A DNA stretch of 64,000 bases, taken from Lacicoccus halitifaciens (GTDB lineage: Bacteria > Bacillota > Bacilli > Staphylococcales > Salinicoccaceae). Below the pieces are notes generated by a model. That model was not told the origin of the DNA. It worked only from the letters and a program-made list of their open reading frames with translations, and ran no database searches. Below, piece after piece: positions 42,607-52,257 of this stretch; positions within the stretch are counted from its first letter, which is position 1, and every line of letters starts with the position of its first letter. A program made the translations under genes and the position numbers. The stretch covers positions 352,531 through 416,530 of the forward strand of contig NZ_JBDZDV010000002.1 of the NCBI RefSeq assembly GCF_040544485.1, given 5' to 3'.

Positions 42607-45600
42607 TTATTTATCCGACCGGTCGTTCTTTATCTTATCGATCAGTTTCTGCATTTCCTCGATATAATCTTCGCGGGACGGTTCCTCATCATATTCCCTG
42701 ATTTCAGGCGCGTCCTCATCCGGCTCTTTATAGTCGTACTCATCTGCCGGATTTTCCTGCTGTTCTTCTTTGCGCTTATTCTCATCGATTTCCTTCTGGG
42801 TGATGACCTGCCCGTCCGGCGTCACATACTTTTTATGCATGTTCCGGGTTTCCTTGTCGATGTAGCTGTAGAAGACCGGGATGACGAAGAGTGTGAAGAT
42901 CGTGCTGCTCACAAGGCCGCCGATCACGACCGTACCCATCGGTGCGATCATGTCCCCGCCTTCCCCGAGGCCGAGTGCAAGCGGGAGCATGCCGAGTGCC
43001 GTGGTGAGTGCGGTGATGACGATCGGCCTGAAGCGGTGCTGCACACTCAGTTCAAGTGCTTCGAGCGTCCCCATGCCTTTTTCCTTCTGCTGGTTGGTGT
43101 AATCCACAAGCAGTATGGAGTTGTTGACCACGATGCCGAGCAGCAGGATGATACCGACGAAAGCGACCACACTCAAAGGACTGTTCGTGATGAACAGTGC
43201 AACCATCACACCGATGATGCTGAGCGGCATGGCGATGATGACGATGAACGGGTGCCTGAATGATTCAAACTGCGCGACCATCACAAGATATATGAATATG
43301 ATCCCGAGAATCAGAGCGAGAAGCATCTGGGGCATGGCATCCATGAGCATTTCCAGATCCCCGCCGATCGAGTAGGAGGTTTCATCGCTGAAGTCCGCAT
43401 CGGCGATGATGTCCTCCACATGGCTGCCGGCCTGGTCGAGTGACATGGATGAAGAATAACTCACCAGCAGTTCACTTGTCTGCTCGCCTTCATTACGGTT
43501 GATGACCGGAAGGATTTCAGCTTCTTCAAAATCTGCCACTTCGCTGATCGCGATATACTCGCCTTCACCGTTCGGTATTTCAATGTCCTCGAAATTTTCA
43601 AGGCTTTCATGGAATTCCGCAGGATACCTCACATTGATGGACAGGTAATCCCCGCCCGTCTCGACGGTGGAAGCAAAGACGCCGTTTGAGGCATCGTAAA
43701 GGGCAGAGCCGATTTCAGAGGGCTGAAGGCCGTTCTCCCTTGCCGCCTGCCTGTCGACTGCGACCTGCATCTCTTCGACCATATCTTCACGGCTGGACGA
43801 CACACTGTCTATATCTGCATCGTCCTCCAGTTCAGCGATGATGGTCTCTTCCGATTCAACGAGGCGGTCCGGATTGTCGTCCGAAATATTGAGTGTCAGT
43901 GTATTCGGTTCGGAGCCCATCCCCGTCTGGGACATCGGGCTTACATTGATTTCAGCCGACTCATCCAGAGCCTCGATGTCGTCCTCGATGCTGTCGACGA
44001 ATTCATTTGTCGTGATGCTGCGGTCACCTGCACTGACGAGCGTTGCAGTGATCATGGCTCTGTGCGGTTCCTCAGTCATGGACATCATCTGCTGGGAGCC
44101 GACATTGCTCAGGTAAATATCCACCTCATCGTGGCCGGCGAGTTCCTCCTCGATATCCTCAACGAGTTCGAGGGTTTCGGAGTAGATGGTGCCCTGCTCT
44201 TTTTCAACTTCGATGGTGAGTGCACCTTCATCACTTTCGGGCATCAATGTGAGCCCTTTGACATATATGCCGACGATGCCGATGACGAGCAACAGTGCGG
44301 TGACGATTAAAACAATCAGGCGGTGCCTGAGCGTCCAGCGTGAAAGTCTGCCCAGTAATTTCATATAAGGTCTTTCGCTTCTTGCTTTTTCCAGATTTTC
44401 CTTCGGCGCAGTCAGCACGCGGCTTGCAATCATCGGCACGACAGTCAGTGCGACGAAGAGCGATGCGAATAAACTGAACACCACCGTGATGGCGAGCGGG
44501 GTGAACAGCTGCCCGACCAGGCCGGTGACGAACACGACAGGGACGAATACGGCGCCTGTGGTGATGGTCGCTGCAGTGATTGCGGTGGCGACCTCTTTCG
44601 TTCCGTCACTCGCCGCCTTCCTTGGTGACTTGCCCATCGACAGGTGGCGGTATATGTTCTCAATGACGACGACCGAGTTGTCGATGAGCAGGCCGATGCC
44701 GAGGGCGAGGCCTCCGAGCGTCATGAGGTTGATGCTGATATCGGTGAAGAACAACAGTGCGAATGTCGTGATCACCGAAAACGGGATGGCCAGACCGATG
44801 ATCAGTGGCGCCTTCAGGTTCCTCAGGAAAGCGAACAGGACGGCCATCGCGAGCACCGCCCCGAGGATCAGGGAGGTGAAGACGCTGTTGATCGCGATGT
44901 CTATGAATTCACCTTCATCATATAAGGTCTCCACTCTCAGATTGCTGAATTCATCTTCGGCGAGCTTTTCATCCAGAATATCATTGAATTCATTATTCAC
45001 GCTCGATGCGTTCGCATCGGAGGAAAGCATCACATCGACGGATAAGGCATCTTCCTGGTTCAGCCTTGTGATGATGTTGTTGTCCTTCTCGCCGATGGAA
45101 ACATCAGCGACATCGGAAACAGCAAGTGACTCCCCGTCCGGCAGATTGGTGATGACGAGCGCCTCGAGTTCTTCGACCCCGTCGATATTGCTGACTGTCC
45201 GGGTGGAGATCGCCTGCCCCTCTTCCTCATCTATGATTGTGGTGTTGGGTATCGTGACATTATTGGCTTCGATGATCCCGGCGATATCGTTTTGCGAAAG
45301 GCCGAATTCAGAAAGTGCGTCAATGTCGAGGTTCACCTGGACTTCTTCGGTGATTGAGCCGTTCTCTGTGATGGAGGCGACCCCTTCAATATTTTCCAGT
45401 TCAGAGATGAGGTCTTCGACCTGGTCCTGGTAGTCGACGACGTCTTCACCGGCCGAGGTCACTGCCATCTGGATGCTCGGCAGCATGGAGATGTCGAATT
45501 CCAGGAAAACCGGGTCCCCGGCCTGCTCCGGAAGATCGACCCCGTCAAGTGCACGGGTGATGTCACTTTCGACTTCATCGATGGTCATGTCGTAACCGAA

Positions 45601-45882
45601 CTCCATGATGATGACTGAAGAGTTTTCCTGCGATTGTGATGATATGTTGGTGAGTCCGCTGAGGGATGAAAGTTCCGATTCGATCGGCACGGTGACATCC
45701 TCCATCACCTCTTCAGGCCCTGCGCCCTGGTATGTAGTCGCGACGGCCGCAACGGGCGGGTTGATGTTCGGCATGAGCTGCAGGGGGAGCTGTGTGAATG
45801 AGACGGCCCCGATCAGCAGCAGGATGATCATGACGACGATTGTGAATTTGGGACGTTTTATGGAAAAATCCGATAGTTTCAA
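42607..45882 (-). CDS. RND-superfamily efflux pump (HAE1/SwrC-like)
   Basis: 1091 residues, proton-driven exporter with 12 membrane helices and two large external loops. It has the AcrB-like opening FSIKRPKFTIVVMIILLL, a first central helix with GLALGIGLLIDNSVVVIENI, and a matching segment LLGIVVNNSILLVDYTNQQ in the second half. The last about 70 residues are an acidic, charged cytoplasmic tail. Relatives export lipopeptides, fatty acids or antibiotics; no membrane-fusion or outer-membrane partner is encoded, as expected for a Gram-positive. The start is TTG with AGGAGA ten bases upstream. A TetR gene diverges from it. Confidence 0.92.
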   Translation of the reverse strand: MKLSDFSIKRPKFTIVVMIILLLIGAVSFTQLPLQLMPNINPPVAAVATTYQGAGPEEVMEDVTVPIESELSSLSGLTNISSQSQENSSVIIMEFGYDMTIDEVESDITRALDGVDLPEQAGDPVFLEFDISMLPSIQMAVTSAGEDVVDYQDQVEDLISELENIEGVASITENGSITEEVQVNLDIDALSEFGLSQNDIAGIIEANNVTIPNTTIIDEEEGQAISTRTVSNIDGVEELEALVITNLPDGESLAVSDVADVSIGEKDNNIITRLNQEDALSVDVMLSSDANASSVNNEFNDILDEKLAEDEFSNLRVETLYDEGEFIDIAINSVFTSLILGAVLAMAVLFAFLRNLKAPLIIGLAIPFSVITTFALLFFTDISINLMTLGGLALGIGLLIDNSVVVIENIYRHLSMGKSPRKAASDGTKEVATAITAATITTGAVFVPVVFVTGLVGQLFTPLAITVVFSLFASLFVALTVVPMIASRVLTAPKENLEKARSERPYMKLLGRLSRWTLRHRLIVLIVTALLLVIGIVGIYVKGLTLMPESDEGALTIEVEKEQGTIYSETLELVEDIEEELAGHDEVDIYLSNVGSQQMMSMTEEPHRAMITATLVSAGDRSITTNEFVDSIEDDIEALDESAEINVSPMSQTGMGSEPNTLTLNISDDNPDRLVESEETIIAELEDDADIDSVSSSREDMVEEMQVAVDRQAARENGLQPSEIGSALYDASNGVFASTVETGGDYLSINVRYPAEFHESLENFEDIEIPNGEGEYIAISEVADFEEAEILPVINRNEGEQTSELLVSYSSSMSLDQAGSHVEDIIADADFSDETSYSIGGDLEMLMDAMPQMLLALILGIIFIYLVMVAQFESFRHPFIVIIAMPLSIIGVMVALFITNSPLSVVAFVGIILLLGIVVNNSILLVDYTNQQKEKGMGTLEALELSVQHRFRPIVITALTTALGMLPLALGLGEGGDMIAPMGTVVIGGLVSSTIFTLFVIPVFYSYIDKETRNMHKKYVTPDGQVITQKEIDENKRKEEQQENPADEYDYKEPDEDAPEIREYDEEPSREDYIEEMQKLIDKIKNDRSDK

Positions 45883-45933
45883 ACTGTTTTCTCTCCTTGA
45901 ATATATACAGTAGTTTATTTTAAGTGTAACCCG

Positions 45934-45945
45934 ACAACGTGTTGT
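45934..45945. promoter_or_regulatory. Candidate TetR operator between the RND and TetR genes
   Basis: ACAAC-GT-GTTGT palindrome within the 140-base divergent intergenic region. It is a guess based on symmetry and position. Confidence 0.4.
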
Positions 45946-46022
45946 ACAATGTTAAATGATAAATGTATTGATGTAAGCTTTCAATAAACAATATTCGGGA
46001 TAATGTCGGAAGGAGCAGAGTT

Positions 46023-46613
46023 ATGTCCAAAATGAGTCAGACTGAAGTGACGAGGAGCAACCTGATGGAGGCGTTCTGGGAGCTGTATAAAGAAAAACCG
46101 CTCGCCAAAATGACGGTGAGGGAGATCACGGACAGGGCCGGTTACAACCGGGGCACGTTCTATGCCTACTTCGCCGATGTCTACGAAATCCAAAAAGTCT
46201 TCAAAAATTCGCTGATCCCTGAAAAGGATATGATCATCGGGCATCTGAGGCACCTTGATAAAGATGATGCAGGGGTGTTTGAATCCTTTGACAAGACCAA
46301 TGCGTATATAAGGGAGAACTGGGAGAAGATTGCGGTGATGATCGGGCCGGAAGGCGACCCGAGCTTTGTGTACGAGTTCAGGAGTGAAATCAGGAAAATC
46401 ATCATGGGCTATGTCGAAGAAATCGGCATCAGGGAACCGGAGAAGTTCGAGTATATCATCGAGTATCAGATATCGGCCTATATCAGCGTCTTCCAGCTGT
46501 GGATCGAAAGATGCGGCGAGCCGGATGAGAAAACATTGGCCGCAATGATGGAGGAAGTATCGAATACAGGTGCCAAGACGATGATGGCAGCCATGCTGAA
46601 CGACAGGATGTAA
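46023..46613 (+). CDS. TetR/AcrR-family regulator of the RND pump
   Basis: 196 residues. The N-terminal helix-turn-helix reads KMTVREITDRAGYNRGTFYAYFADVYEI, standard for the family. The C-terminal ligand domain is not diagnostic. GGAAGGAGC precedes the ATG. Divergent placement from the efflux gene makes it the likely local repressor. It is followed by the convergent old yellow enzyme gene with only a weak GC-rich hairpin between. Confidence 0.87.
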   Translation: MSKMSQTEVTRSNLMEAFWELYKEKPLAKMTVREITDRAGYNRGTFYAYFADVYEIQKVFKNSLIPEKDMIIGHLRHLDKDDAGVFESFDKTNAYIRENWEKIAVMIGPEGDPSFVYEFRSEIRKIIMGYVEEIGIREPEKFEYIIEYQISAYISVFQLWIERCGEPDEKTLAAMMEEVSNTGAKTMMAAMLNDRM

Positions 46614-46648
46614 AAAAGCCGCCCGTTATCTGGGACGGCCGGTTCTGT

Positions 46649-47794
46649 TTACCGCGACTGCTGTCTGCTGCGGACTCTTGGCAGGGGATAGAAGCCGTCA
46701 TGAAGCTGCTCCCATAGCCTTTCGGGCAGCTCATATTTGTCTTCCCGCTCCGGATCGAACATATTATTGACCGTGCTTTCGCGGCCGGCCTGAATCTTGC
46801 CGACGAAGTTATGGTCGAGCAGCAGTGCCCTGCCGAGGCCGATCAGTTCGATATTGCCGCCTTTGATGGCATCAAGCGCCTGATCGGCTGTAAAGACCGA
46901 ACCGATGCCGATCAGCGGTATACGGCCGCCGATCCATTCATGGAGCAGTGCGATGCGCTCTGTCCCCGCGTATTTTCCTGTGCGTGTTTTCGAGTGCACT
47001 TCACCGAGGGATGCATGCAGATAATCCAGCGGTTTCTCAATCAGTTTTTCAATGAGTGTCTCCGTGATTTCCATATCGATGCCCGGCGTCTCGGTTTCTT
47101 CGGGTGAAAACCTGTACCCGATGATGAAGTCTTCATCGGCATGCTCCGCTTTTGCCTTCAGCACCTCATCGGTCACCGCCATGGCAAACGAGTAGCGGTC
47201 CTCCCCCCACTTGTCCGTGCGCCTGTTGAAATGGGGCGAGACGAACTGATGGATGATATAGCGGTTGGCGCCGTGGATTTCAACACCGTCAAAACCCGCT
47301 TCAATCGCCCTCCGCGTGGCCTCGCCGAACGCTTTGACGGTTTCGAGGATTTCCTCCTCCGTCATTTCACGCGATTGATGCGGTTCCGTTTCATCGAAGC
47401 TCTGCAGCGTGATGGGGCTCGGCCCGGCGGAATCATAATCCGGCGTCAGCCTCGGCTGGGCCTGCACTCCGCCATGGTGGATCTGCAGGATCGCTTTTGC
47501 GCCGTTTTTCTTCATCTCCTCCGCCAGGTGTTTCAAGCCTTCGATGTCCGAATCACGGACGACCGAGGGCTGCCCGGGGAAGGCTTTGCCGAGGTCGGTC
47601 ACATTGGAAGCGGCTGAGATCGCCATCCCGACATCTTTGGACCGTTTGCCCATATATTCAATCTCCTCGATCGAGGCAGTGCCGTCCTCATTCGAAGAAG
47701 TGTGGGTCAGCGGGGCAAGGACGAATCTGTTTTTAAGTTCGGCGCCGTTCGGCAGCCGCAGCGTCTTGAACAGTGGCTTGTATTTCTCGTCCAT
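46649..47794 (-). CDS. NADH:flavin oxidoreductase, old yellow enzyme family (copy 1)
   Basis: 381 residues, FMN-binding TIM barrel that reduces activated alkenes or similar acceptors. Family motifs: NRFVLAPLTHTSS, LQIHHGG, GVEIHGANRYIIHQFVSPHFNRR (His/Asn substrate pair) and GLGRALLLDHNF. It ends RVRSRQQSR without a Cys-rich iron-sulfur extension. Another member lies at 60344. The physiological substrate is unknown. Confidence 0.87.
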   Translation of the reverse strand: MDEKYKPLFKTLRLPNGAELKNRFVLAPLTHTSSNEDGTASIEEIEYMGKRSKDVGMAISAASNVTDLGKAFPGQPSVVRDSDIEGLKHLAEEMKKNGAKAILQIHHGGVQAQPRLTPDYDSAGPSPITLQSFDETEPHQSREMTEEEILETVKAFGEATRRAIEAGFDGVEIHGANRYIIHQFVSPHFNRRTDKWGEDRYSFAMAVTDEVLKAKAEHADEDFIIGYRFSPEETETPGIDMEITETLIEKLIEKPLDYLHASLGEVHSKTRTGKYAGTERIALLHEWIGGRIPLIGIGSVFTADQALDAIKGGNIELIGLGRALLLDHNFVGKIQAGRESTVNNMFDPEREDKYELPERLWEQLHDGFYPLPRVRSRQQSR

Positions 47795-47882
47795 ATATAT
47801 TCTTCCTCCTCATTGGATTTCATTATATGCATATGGTCATGCTACCAATAAATACCCGAAACCCGGTTAAATATTCAAAAAG

Positions 47883-47905
47883 CACCCCTTTCCCGGAAAG
47901 GGGTG
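47883..47905 (-). terminator. Terminator of the betaine-binding-protein gene
   Basis: 9-bp stem CACCCCTTT/AAAGGGGTG followed by CTTTTTG on the minus strand. Confidence 0.75.
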
Positions 47906-47929
47906 GAGGGGTGCCGGCTGAAATTCATT

Positions 47930-48844
47930 TTAAGATGCGGGCTCGAGTTCTTCAATGGATTCGATATCCATGTACTCCGGTACGACGATCCCGTTTCTCG
48001 TATCGGTCGAGTTGGGTCCGAGGTCTTCAAAATCTCCCTCATGCTCCTCATAGTGATGGCCCTGGGTCACAGGCAGCCATGGTGCGACTGTTGCATCAGC
48101 CTCACCGTTTGCGATGGCCTGGAAGACCACTGCCGGGTCCACGTCGGTGACGGTCACATCGTAACCGATTTCCTCAAGCACCGTGCGTACGACCTGCGCG
48201 GATGCCACTTCGGATTCCCAGGCCATTGAAACAAGTTCAAACGGCTCGCCGTCGACCGGTTCAATGTCAGCAACCCATTCGTCTACGGCATCCCGGTTGT
48301 TATCCACCCAGTTTTCAGCAGCTTCCGGATATGTGCTGTCTTCCCCGTCGTACATGACCTGCTCCACGTCTTCAACTTCCCAGTAGAACCGGTCGAGCAT
48401 CTGGTATGCTTCTGGTTTATCCTCTTCAAGTCCAAGGCGGACGATCGTATGTACATCTTCCGCATCTCCCATCGCACCTTCAGGATCTTCAAGATATTTC
48501 AGATCAAACTCCACGAATTTATAGTGCGGCGACCAGCCGGTGACCAAGATGGGCTCTTCATTGTCGATCGCTTCCCTCAGCACTGTCATCATGCCGCCGG
48601 TGGAACTCTCTTCCAACGTCCAGCCGTCGAGATTGTCATAAGTGTCCAAAGTGTTGTGTGCGAGCTCAGTCAGCCCTGCACCCGGTTCGATGCCGTAAAT
48701 CGTGTAATCCACGGCCTCACTCACGTCCGCAGCTCCGCCTTCAGCGTCACTCTCCGCGTTACCTTCCCCGCCGTTGCCGCAGGCTGCAAGAACCAGCATC
48801 AAGGCAAAAGCTGTGAATAAACCGAAAATCCTGAAATTTTTAAT
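47930..48844 (-). CDS. Glycine betaine/choline-type ABC substrate-binding lipoprotein (OpuAC family), orphan
   Basis: 304 residues. Signal peptide with lipobox LAAC, then two lobes. The lobe with GIEPGAGL and VTGWSPHYKFVEFDLKYLED comes first; the lobe with AWESEVASAQVVRTVLEE, APWLPVTQ and GIVVPEYMDIESIEEL comes second. That is the lobe-swapped order seen in part of the OpuAC family. No ABC ATPase or permease gene is adjacent. Start: GGAGGG lies seven bases before ATT-AAA-AAT, giving the normal beginning MKNFRIFG; the in-frame ATG at 48859 overlaps that ribosome site and has none of its own. ATT initiation is therefore likely. Confidence 0.85.
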   Translation of the reverse strand: MKNFRIFGLFTAFALMLVLAACGNGGEGNAESDAEGGAADVSEAVDYTIYGIEPGAGLTELAHNTLDTYDNLDGWTLEESSTGGMMTVLREAIDNEEPILVTGWSPHYKFVEFDLKYLEDPEGAMGDAEDVHTIVRLGLEEDKPEAYQMLDRFYWEVEDVEQVMYDGEDSTYPEAAENWVDNNRDAVDEWVADIEPVDGEPFELVSMAWESEVASAQVVRTVLEEIGYDVTVTDVDPAVVFQAIANGEADATVAPWLPVTQGHHYEEHEGDFEDLGPNSTDTRNGIVVPEYMDIESIEELEPAS

Positions 48845-49019
48845 GATGAATCCCTCCATTGTTTTTAGAAAATATAAAAATTTTCACATAATTCCAAGCC
48901 TATCACACTGGGTATTACTGTCAAGCCCGTGAAATTCATCCGGTCTGCAGGCCGTCGGCAATCAGGGGACTTCATAATTTACATCCAATCTGGAGCTTGA
49001 TTTCCTTGATGAAGTAAAT

Positions 49020-49045
49020 AAAAACCAGCCGCGGGGTTGGTTTTT
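49020..49045 (-). terminator. Terminator of the unknown gene at 49053
   Basis: 11-bp stem AAAAACCAGCC/GGTTGGTTTTT with one mismatch and a short GC loop. Confidence 0.72.
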
Positions 49046-49052
49046 ATATCGG

Positions 49053-49721
49053 TCATGTCAGCTGTGACTTGAACATGTTGTCGTAGCGCGCCAGTGTGAA
49101 CGCGGCATAAAATGATACAAGGGGTTTTTCGACGAGCTGTTCCTTCCAGGCCTTCTCGAATGCATTATCGATGTTATAGTCCAGCACAGTGCCGTAGTAT
49201 GTGGCATCATAGATTTTGCTCAAAATATGCGGGTTATCATTGATGAGGACCGTCATCACCGTCCGGAAGGTCTCATTGAAATCCCCTGCATTCTTTTCGA
49301 TCAGCTGGAGGAACGGCTCGATGCTTTTGGTGAATTCGATGATCTTATCCCTGATCTCGATATTGATTTTCTCAAGGTCTTCAGGCAGCTCCAGTTCGTG
49401 GAAATCCATGTCGCTCTGATTCAGGGTGAATTTGCCGAGCACTTCATGCTCCATCGGATAGTAGGGTTTATCGCCGTCCGTGAATACACCATGTGTGCTC
49501 TGCATCAAAGACAGTTTCAGCAGGTCGACTTTGATGAATGTGCGGCACAGCTCGACTGCGGAAAGGTGGTTGAATCCTTCTTCCTTATAAGTCTCCTGGA
49601 TTTCTTTGAAGTGTGCTGCTTCCCCGTCCATCATTTCAGGCAGATATCTTGAGCGCACCGTGAAACTTCTATAATCTTCAGCTTTGAGCAGATCCTCTTT
49701 CGTTTTCTTATAGCTTTGCAT
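49053..49721 (-). CDS. Conserved-looking cytoplasmic protein of unknown function
   Basis: 222 residues, helical and charged with no signal or membrane segment. I recognise no family. It looks like real protein throughout (for example ELCRTFIKVDLLKLSLMQSTHG and ILSKIYDATYYGTVLDYNIDNAF). The ATG at 49721 is preferred because AAGGATGGG precedes it; the ATG at 49733 sits within that site. Single gene. Confidence 0.65.
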   Translation of the reverse strand: MQSYKKTKEDLLKAEDYRSFTVRSRYLPEMMDGEAAHFKEIQETYKEEGFNHLSAVELCRTFIKVDLLKLSLMQSTHGVFTDGDKPYYPMEHEVLGKFTLNQSDMDFHELELPEDLEKINIEIRDKIIEFTKSIEPFLQLIEKNAGDFNETFRTVMTVLINDNPHILSKIYDATYYGTVLDYNIDNAFEKAWKEQLVEKPLVSFYAAFTLARYDNMFKSQLT

Positions 49722-49733
49722 TGAAATACCCAT

Positions 49734-49992
49734 CCTTTTTGTGTCTTTGAAAGTATTTTAACATACCTTACAAGCCTGCATGGCGCTCTGCTGTGCACTC
49801 CCGATATAATTGACGCATTATTTTGGAAAGTATCAATATTCCGTTAATCGGGGCGTGCAGGGTTAATTTATTTATCTTAATGCATTTTAAAGAGGGAGTG
49901 TATATAATTAATTTTAGGTTAAGATTGTAAAAATTAAATGAAGTCGGTTATAGATAGCAGGAAGCTCAAAGTATCAAAGTGGAGGAATGAAA
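49734..49992. other. Divergent intergenic region
   Basis: About 250 bases serving both the unknown gene and the Na/Pi transporter. GGAGG at 49981-49985 is the transporter ribosome site. I see no clear operator or consensus promoter. Confidence 0.4.
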
Positions 49993-51666
49993 ATGGAACT
50001 CAATCCGATGGAAGTACTGTTCATGTTTCTGGGTGGACTTGGTATATTTCTATACGGTATTAAAAGCATGGGCGACGGTCTTCAGGCTGCCGCGGGAGAC
50101 CGTCTGCGGGAAATACTGAACCGCATGACGACGAACCCTTTTCTTGGAGTATTGGCGGGTATCATCATCACTGCATTGCTTCAAAGCAGTTCCGGAACGA
50201 CTGCAATAACGATCGGTCTGGTCTCTGCAGGTTTCATGACGCTGAGGCAGGCGATCGGTGTCATCATGGGTGCAAACATCGGCACCACAATCACAGCTTT
50301 TGTAATTGGTCTCGACATCGGGGCGTATTCACTGCCTATACTGGCATTCGGTGTCATTTTGCTGTTTTTCTTTAAAGCACCCAAGATTAACAACTATGGA
50401 CGCATCATCTTCGGATTCGGTGCATTATTCTATGGTCTGGAATTGATGGGCGACGGTGTCAGGCCGCTTGCGGATCTGCAGGGCTTTTCAGACCTCATGC
50501 TGATGCTCTCGGATAATCCGATACTCGGTTTTGCGGTGGGCACCGTATTGACGGTCATCGTTCAGAGCTCGAGTGCGACCATCGCGATTTTGCAGAACTT
50601 TTATATGAATGATCTCGTTGATCTGACTGCGGCAATGCCGATCCTCCTCGGGGATAACGTCGGAACGACAATCACCGCAGTGCTTGCAGCGCTCGTCGGC
50701 ACCATCGCAGCAAGGCGTGCAGCCGCGGTCCATGTCGTCTTCAACCTGTTCGGGGCGATCATATTCATGCTCATCCTGCCATTCTTCACCATGTTCGTGG
50801 GATATCTGGAGACGGCGCTTGATTTGAACGGACGAATGACCATCGCATTTGCACACGGTTCATACAACCTGGTGAACACTTTGATACATCTGCCGTTGAT
50901 CGGTTTCCTTGCATGGGTCGTGACGAAGCTTGTACCCGGTAAGGATTATGCAGAAGACTATCAGCCCGTCCATCTGGATAAATCACTGATGAAGCAGTCC
51001 CCGTCGATTGCACTGCAGGGCACCCAGAAGGAAATTCAGAATCTCGGCCAGCTGACACTCAGCATGCTTGAAGATGCGAGGGATTTCACCCACGAGAATG
51101 ATGCGAAGATTGAAAAACGCATACGTGAAAAGGCCGGTGTCGTCGACGGACTGACTGAAAGCATCAGGAAGTATCTGCAGGAATTGTCCAAGTACGACAT
51201 TTCCAATGAAGATGCCATCAGGCAGACGACGCTGCTGGAAATCAACCGGATGCTCTATAAAGTCAGTGAACAGATCGTCGAGTTCACGGACCTGAACGTC
51301 AAAAAATATAATAAGAACATCTATTTATCCGAATCCGCCCAGAAGGGGCTGAATGATTTCATCAAACATGTCGGCAAATCATTCAGGAAAGCTGTAAATG
51401 CCATAGACATATACAACCCTCAGGATGTCGAGATGATTCTGGATATGACCCAGAAATCGACGAACATCGAAAACAAGCTGCGGAAGCAGCATGTGAAGCG
51501 GATGAATAAAGGCATCTGTTCCACGGACGGCGGACATTTGTACGTCGATCTCATCAGCACTTTGGAAAGAATCGGCTACAATACACGCAATATTACAGAG
51601 CTGAACCTCGGCGATGACGGTTCTGACACAGAACATGAAGAAGAACAGATCGTTTTCGACCAGTAA
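49993..51666 (+). CDS. Na/Pi-cotransporter family protein with PhoU-like C-terminal domain
   Basis: 557 residues. The membrane half (about 1-310) has the two repeated Na/Pi motifs LLQSSSGTTAIT and IVQSSSATIAIL, each followed by GANIGTTIT or GDNVGTTIT. The C-terminal half (about 335-540) is a helical PhoU-like domain. It transports phosphate or another anion with sodium. GGAGG seven bases before the ATG at 49993 is better placed than for the ATG at 49987. Monocistronic, with its own terminator. Confidence 0.88.
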   Translation: MELNPMEVLFMFLGGLGIFLYGIKSMGDGLQAAAGDRLREILNRMTTNPFLGVLAGIIITALLQSSSGTTAITIGLVSAGFMTLRQAIGVIMGANIGTTITAFVIGLDIGAYSLPILAFGVILLFFFKAPKINNYGRIIFGFGALFYGLELMGDGVRPLADLQGFSDLMLMLSDNPILGFAVGTVLTVIVQSSSATIAILQNFYMNDLVDLTAAMPILLGDNVGTTITAVLAALVGTIAARRAAAVHVVFNLFGAIIFMLILPFFTMFVGYLETALDLNGRMTIAFAHGSYNLVNTLIHLPLIGFLAWVVTKLVPGKDYAEDYQPVHLDKSLMKQSPSIALQGTQKEIQNLGQLTLSMLEDARDFTHENDAKIEKRIREKAGVVDGLTESIRKYLQELSKYDISNEDAIRQTTLLEINRMLYKVSEQIVEFTDLNVKKYNKNIYLSESAQKGLNDFIKHVGKSFRKAVNAIDIYNPQDVEMILDMTQKSTNIENKLRKQHVKRMNKGICSTDGGHLYVDLISTLERIGYNTRNITELNLGDDGSDTEHEEEQIVFDQ

Positions 51667-51673
51667 GCCTGAT

Positions 51674-51712
51674 CCCCGGTTTTGGAATGCAGATTCCAGG
51701 CCGGGGTTTTTA
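51674..51712 (+). terminator. Terminator of the Na/Pi transporter gene
   Basis: CCCCGG/CCGGGG outer stem with inner TGGAAT/ATTCCA, followed by TTTTTATTTT. Confidence 0.8.
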
Positions 51713-51791
51713 TTTTGAGCACGCCTCTGAAAGAGTTTTACGGTTGTATGATACAATCAGGATATTATTAAAATGATGTGAGGAAATGTAA

Positions 51792-52214
51792 ATGAATCAA
51801 CTATTGGATGTATCTGATGTCAACAAGGTCAAGTTCACCGCCGTCTCTTTCATTGATGATATCGTCGGCCTCGGCGAGAAGAAGATTGCCATCAACATAG
51901 AGCATTTCAGCCGCCTGGATCTGAAGGAAGACCGGGTGGAGCTCGTCATCGACCGGAAATCTCTGGCCGACTACATGGAAGAACGCAACGAAGTCCTGCT
52001 GGAACATGAAAATTATCCGGAGTTCGACCATGCCAACAGTATGCTCGTCATGCTGGAATATGACTTCAACAGCATTGATAGGATCAAACTGTTCTATAAG
52101 GATGAGAGCAACTTGTCGGGTGAGTATGTCATCGACACTTCCGATGAGGAACTGGTCGATATGGAGAGTGTGACGGTGAACGGGGAGCTGGTCCTGAAGA
52201 TCATCTCCAAATAA
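51792..52214 (+). CDS. Hypothetical cytoplasmic protein
   Basis: 140 residues, acidic, no membrane or signal segment. Beta-rich pattern with segments such as RVELVIDRKSLADYME and LVMLEYDFNSIDRIKLFY. No family recognised. GAGGAAATGTAA precedes the ATG. Flanked by terminators, so monocistronic. Confidence 0.65.
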   Translation: MNQLLDVSDVNKVKFTAVSFIDDIVGLGEKKIAINIEHFSRLDLKEDRVELVIDRKSLADYMEERNEVLLEHENYPEFDHANSMLVMLEYDFNSIDRIKLFYKDESNLSGEYVIDTSDEELVDMESVTVNGELVLKIISK

Positions 52215-52220
52215 TCGCCA

Positions 52221-52252
52221 AAAAGGATGAAGCGGCCGCTTCATCCTTTTTA
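52221..52252. terminator. Bidirectional terminator
   Basis: Perfect palindrome with 16-base arms AAAAAGGATGAAGCGG and its complement, between convergent genes. Confidence 0.88.
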
Positions 52253-52257
52253 TATGC

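Noticed and set aside
46614..46648. Terminator between TetR and old yellow enzyme genes
   Set aside because: Only a weak GCCG/CGGC hairpin without a T-tract was seen, too poor to call.
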